NCBI GenBank assembly: GCA_964057225.1
Contig: OZ059900.1
Coordinates: 25,993,638-26,057,637, forward strand
Reading direction: 5' to 3'
Length of the DNA: 64,000 nt
Source of the DNA: Auanema rhodensis
Taxonomy: Eukaryota > Nematoda > Chromadorea > Rhabditida > Rhabditidae
A program made the translations under genes and the position numbers. Below the pieces are notes generated by a model. That model was not told the DNA's origin. It made no database searches and saw only the letters and a list, made by a program, of their open reading frames with translations. Of this stretch, positions 62,801 to 64,000 are shown one piece after another (within the stretch, counting starts at the first letter, position 1; each line of letters starts with the position of its first letter).

Positions 62801-64000
62801 TCCAAAAACTGGTTTTCCAGCATAATAAAATATTTCTCATGAGAAATACTGTGTTTTTGTATTTTTTTAATGTTCAGCATGTAAAATGCTTCATTTTGAT
62901 ATGTAAAACGCTGAAATTCGTTGCATTTGACGACTCATATGAACAAAAATCGATTTAATCAATATTAGCCATAAGGGGCGTGCCCTCAGAATATGCTAAT
63001 TTCCTTAATTTTCTAACCCCTGTTTTTTTGTCGTGAAAGTGGAACTAGACGTTGTACGAACAATTTTGAGCTAGGTTTCATTGACATTGCATGAGTTTGA
63101 ACACATGCAATCGTAAGTCAAAACCTTGTTTACAGCGAAATTTCCAAAAACTGGTTTTCCAGCATAATAAAATATTTCTCATGGGAAAAACTGTGTTTTT
63201 GTATTTTTCTAGTGTTCAGCATGTAAAATGCTTTATTTTAATATGTAACACGCTGAAATTCGTTGCATTTGACGACTCATATGAACAAAAATCGATTTAA
63301 TCAATATTAGCCATAAGGGGCGTGCCCTCAGAATATGCTAATTTCCTTAATTTTCTAACCCCTGTTTTTTTGTCGTGAAAGTGGAACTAGACGTTGTACG
63401 AACAATTTTGAGCTAAGTTTCATTGACATTGCATGAGTTTGAACACATGAAATCGTAAGTCAAAACCTTGTTTACAGCGAAATTTCCAAAAACTGGTTTT
63501 CCAGCATAATAAAATATTTCTCATGAGAAATACTGTCTTTTTGTATTTTTTTAATGTTCAGCATGTAAAATGCTTCATTTTGATATGTAAAACGCTGAAA
63601 TTCGTTGCATTTGACGACTCATATGAACAAAAATCGATTTTATCAATATTAGCCATAAGGGGCGTGCCCTCAGAATATGCTAATTTCCTTAATTTTCTAA
63701 CCCCTGTTTTTTTGTCGTGAAAGTGGAACTAGACGTTGTACGAACAATTTTGAGCTAGGTTTCATTGACATTGCATGAGTTTGAACACATGAAATCGTAA
63801 GTCAAAACCTTGTTTACAGCGAAATTTCCAAAAACTGGTTTTCCAGCATAATACAATATTTCTCATGGGAAATACTGTGTTTTTATATTTTTCTAGTGTT
63901 CAGCATGTAAAATGCTTCATTTTAGTATGTAACACGCTGAAATTCGTTGCATTTGACGACTCATATGAACAAAAATCGATTTTATCAATATTAGCCATAA
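59822..64000 (+). repeat. Long duplicated segment, copy 2 (continues past the window)
   Basis: Apparent exact copy of 52982-57160, 6840 bp downstream. It includes the same six-base markers GAGCTATG near 62044 and ACTGTCTTTT near 63534, and the same series of hybrid units (5/4 at 60440 and 62150). Absence of even single-base differences contrasts with the 3420-bp and 7523-bp duplications, which carry several, and points to the most recent exchange in the window or to an assembly effect. Confidence 0.92.
63953..64000 (+). repeat. Partial unit 188, cut by the window edge
   Basis: The first 48 bases of a unit, with the 12-bp AAAATCGATTTT form expected after an m6. The array clearly continues beyond the window. 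Confidence 0.97.

Larger units (their letters stand above)
1..64000 (+). repeat. Satellite DNA array, 342-bp unit, 187 full copies plus a partial one
   Basis: The whole window is head-to-tail copies of one 342-bp unit. The landmark TTGACGA(C/T)TCAT recurs at 1, 343, 685, 1027 and so on to 63953, always on the same strand. No unique sequence, inversion or mobile element interrupts it. Unit length changes only by single bases: +1 in GTCAAAAACC near 14556, 15244, 19015, 27208, 34732, 38153, 44314 and 47049; -1 near 8940, 19888, 20280, 27590, 29170, 36690, 40110, 48666, 51060 and 52428. These sum to -2, matching the start of the last unit at 63953 rather than 63955. Every unit has stops in all frames, so the array is non-coding. 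Long homogeneous arrays of this kind are typical of eukaryotic centromeric or heterochromatic satellites; that location is inferred from the repeat type alone. Confidence 0.99.

Noticed and set aside
1-64000. CRISPR array
   Set aside because: There is no alternation of short repeats with unique spacers; the whole 342 bp repeats with class-level variants.
1-64000. Transposable element, tandem LTRs or rDNA spacer array
   Set aside because: No target-site duplications, terminal repeats, reverse transcriptase, transposase or rRNA-like sequence was seen, and no unit is flanked by non-satellite DNA.
1-64000. Assignment to a named satellite family or species
   Set aside because: I do not recognise the unit sequence with certainty. 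A search of repeat databases with the 342-bp consensus would decide it.

Overview
The window is one uninterrupted tandem array of a 342-bp satellite DNA. It starts and ends inside the array, and I find no protein-coding gene, RNA gene, transposon, CRISPR array or unique sequence. Walking the array by the recurring landmark TTGACGA(C/T)TCAT (taken as unit position 1) gives 187 complete units in the same orientation plus a 48-bp partial unit at the right edge. Only 18 single-base indels were found (8 insertions, 10 deletions, net -2). The first unit has 114 G+C in 342 (33.3%). Tens of kb of homogeneous, AT-rich, higher-order-organised satellite point to a eukaryotic centromeric, pericentromeric or other heterochromatic block. 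I cannot name the species or the satellite family from the sequence.

Units fall into seven recurring classes, called m1 to m7 here, set mainly by the last ~90 bp of the unit. Keys: m1 has ATGCGTCATTTTAG; m2 has CTCAAGGGAAAAACTG with TTTTCATATTTTTCAAG and TTCCTTGC; m3 has TATTTTTCTAG with AATTTGTTGC; m4 has ACATGCAATC with ATGCTTTATTTTAATATG; m5 has CTCATGAGAAATAC with TTTTTTTAATG; m6 has ATAATACAAT with TTTTTATATTTTTCTAG; m7 has TATTTTTTCAGTG. m6' is m6 carrying an m2-like CAAGGGAAAAACTG patch and usually a fifth A in GTCAAAAACC. By hand the classes number about 22, 35, 16, 24, 32, 29 (7 of them m6') and 28, plus one m1/m5 hybrid, total 187.

Layout by unit number. Units 1-6: 1,2*,3,3/6,1,2. 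Units 7-24: a six-unit higher-order repeat (3-2-4-2-4'-2) three times. Units 25-34: 3-5-6-7-1-2-3-2-4-2. Units 35-48: 3-2-5-6-7-1-2-2-6'-7-3*-2-4-2. Units 49-58: 3-2-5-6-7-1-2-6'-7-1. Units 59-72: 5-6-7-4-2-5-6-7-1-3-4-2-2-5. Units 73-94: 7-1-2-3-2-4-5-6'-7*-6-7-1-5-6-7-1/4-2-3-4-2-5-6. Units 95-109 repeat the start of that block. Units 102-121 hold two copies of a ten-unit block 6'-7-6-7-1-5-6-7-4-2. Units 122-137: 5-6-7-1-2-3-2-4-6'-7-1-5/6-7-1-2-3. From unit 138 (46855) m2 and m3 vanish and the array is built from m1, m4, m5, m6, m7 and hybrids, including 5-6-7-4 tetramers and a 4.18-kb segment repeated, apparently without change, 6840 bp downstream.

The order of classes is the main information here: it records several generations of block duplication and unequal exchange. 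At finer scale each unit carries small inverted repeats, including an 18-bp perfect palindrome that is intact only in m5-type units (and unit 2), and the two halves of the 342-bp unit share weak collinear similarity at about 171 bp, suggesting an ancient dimer. All class assignments and counts were made by eye.
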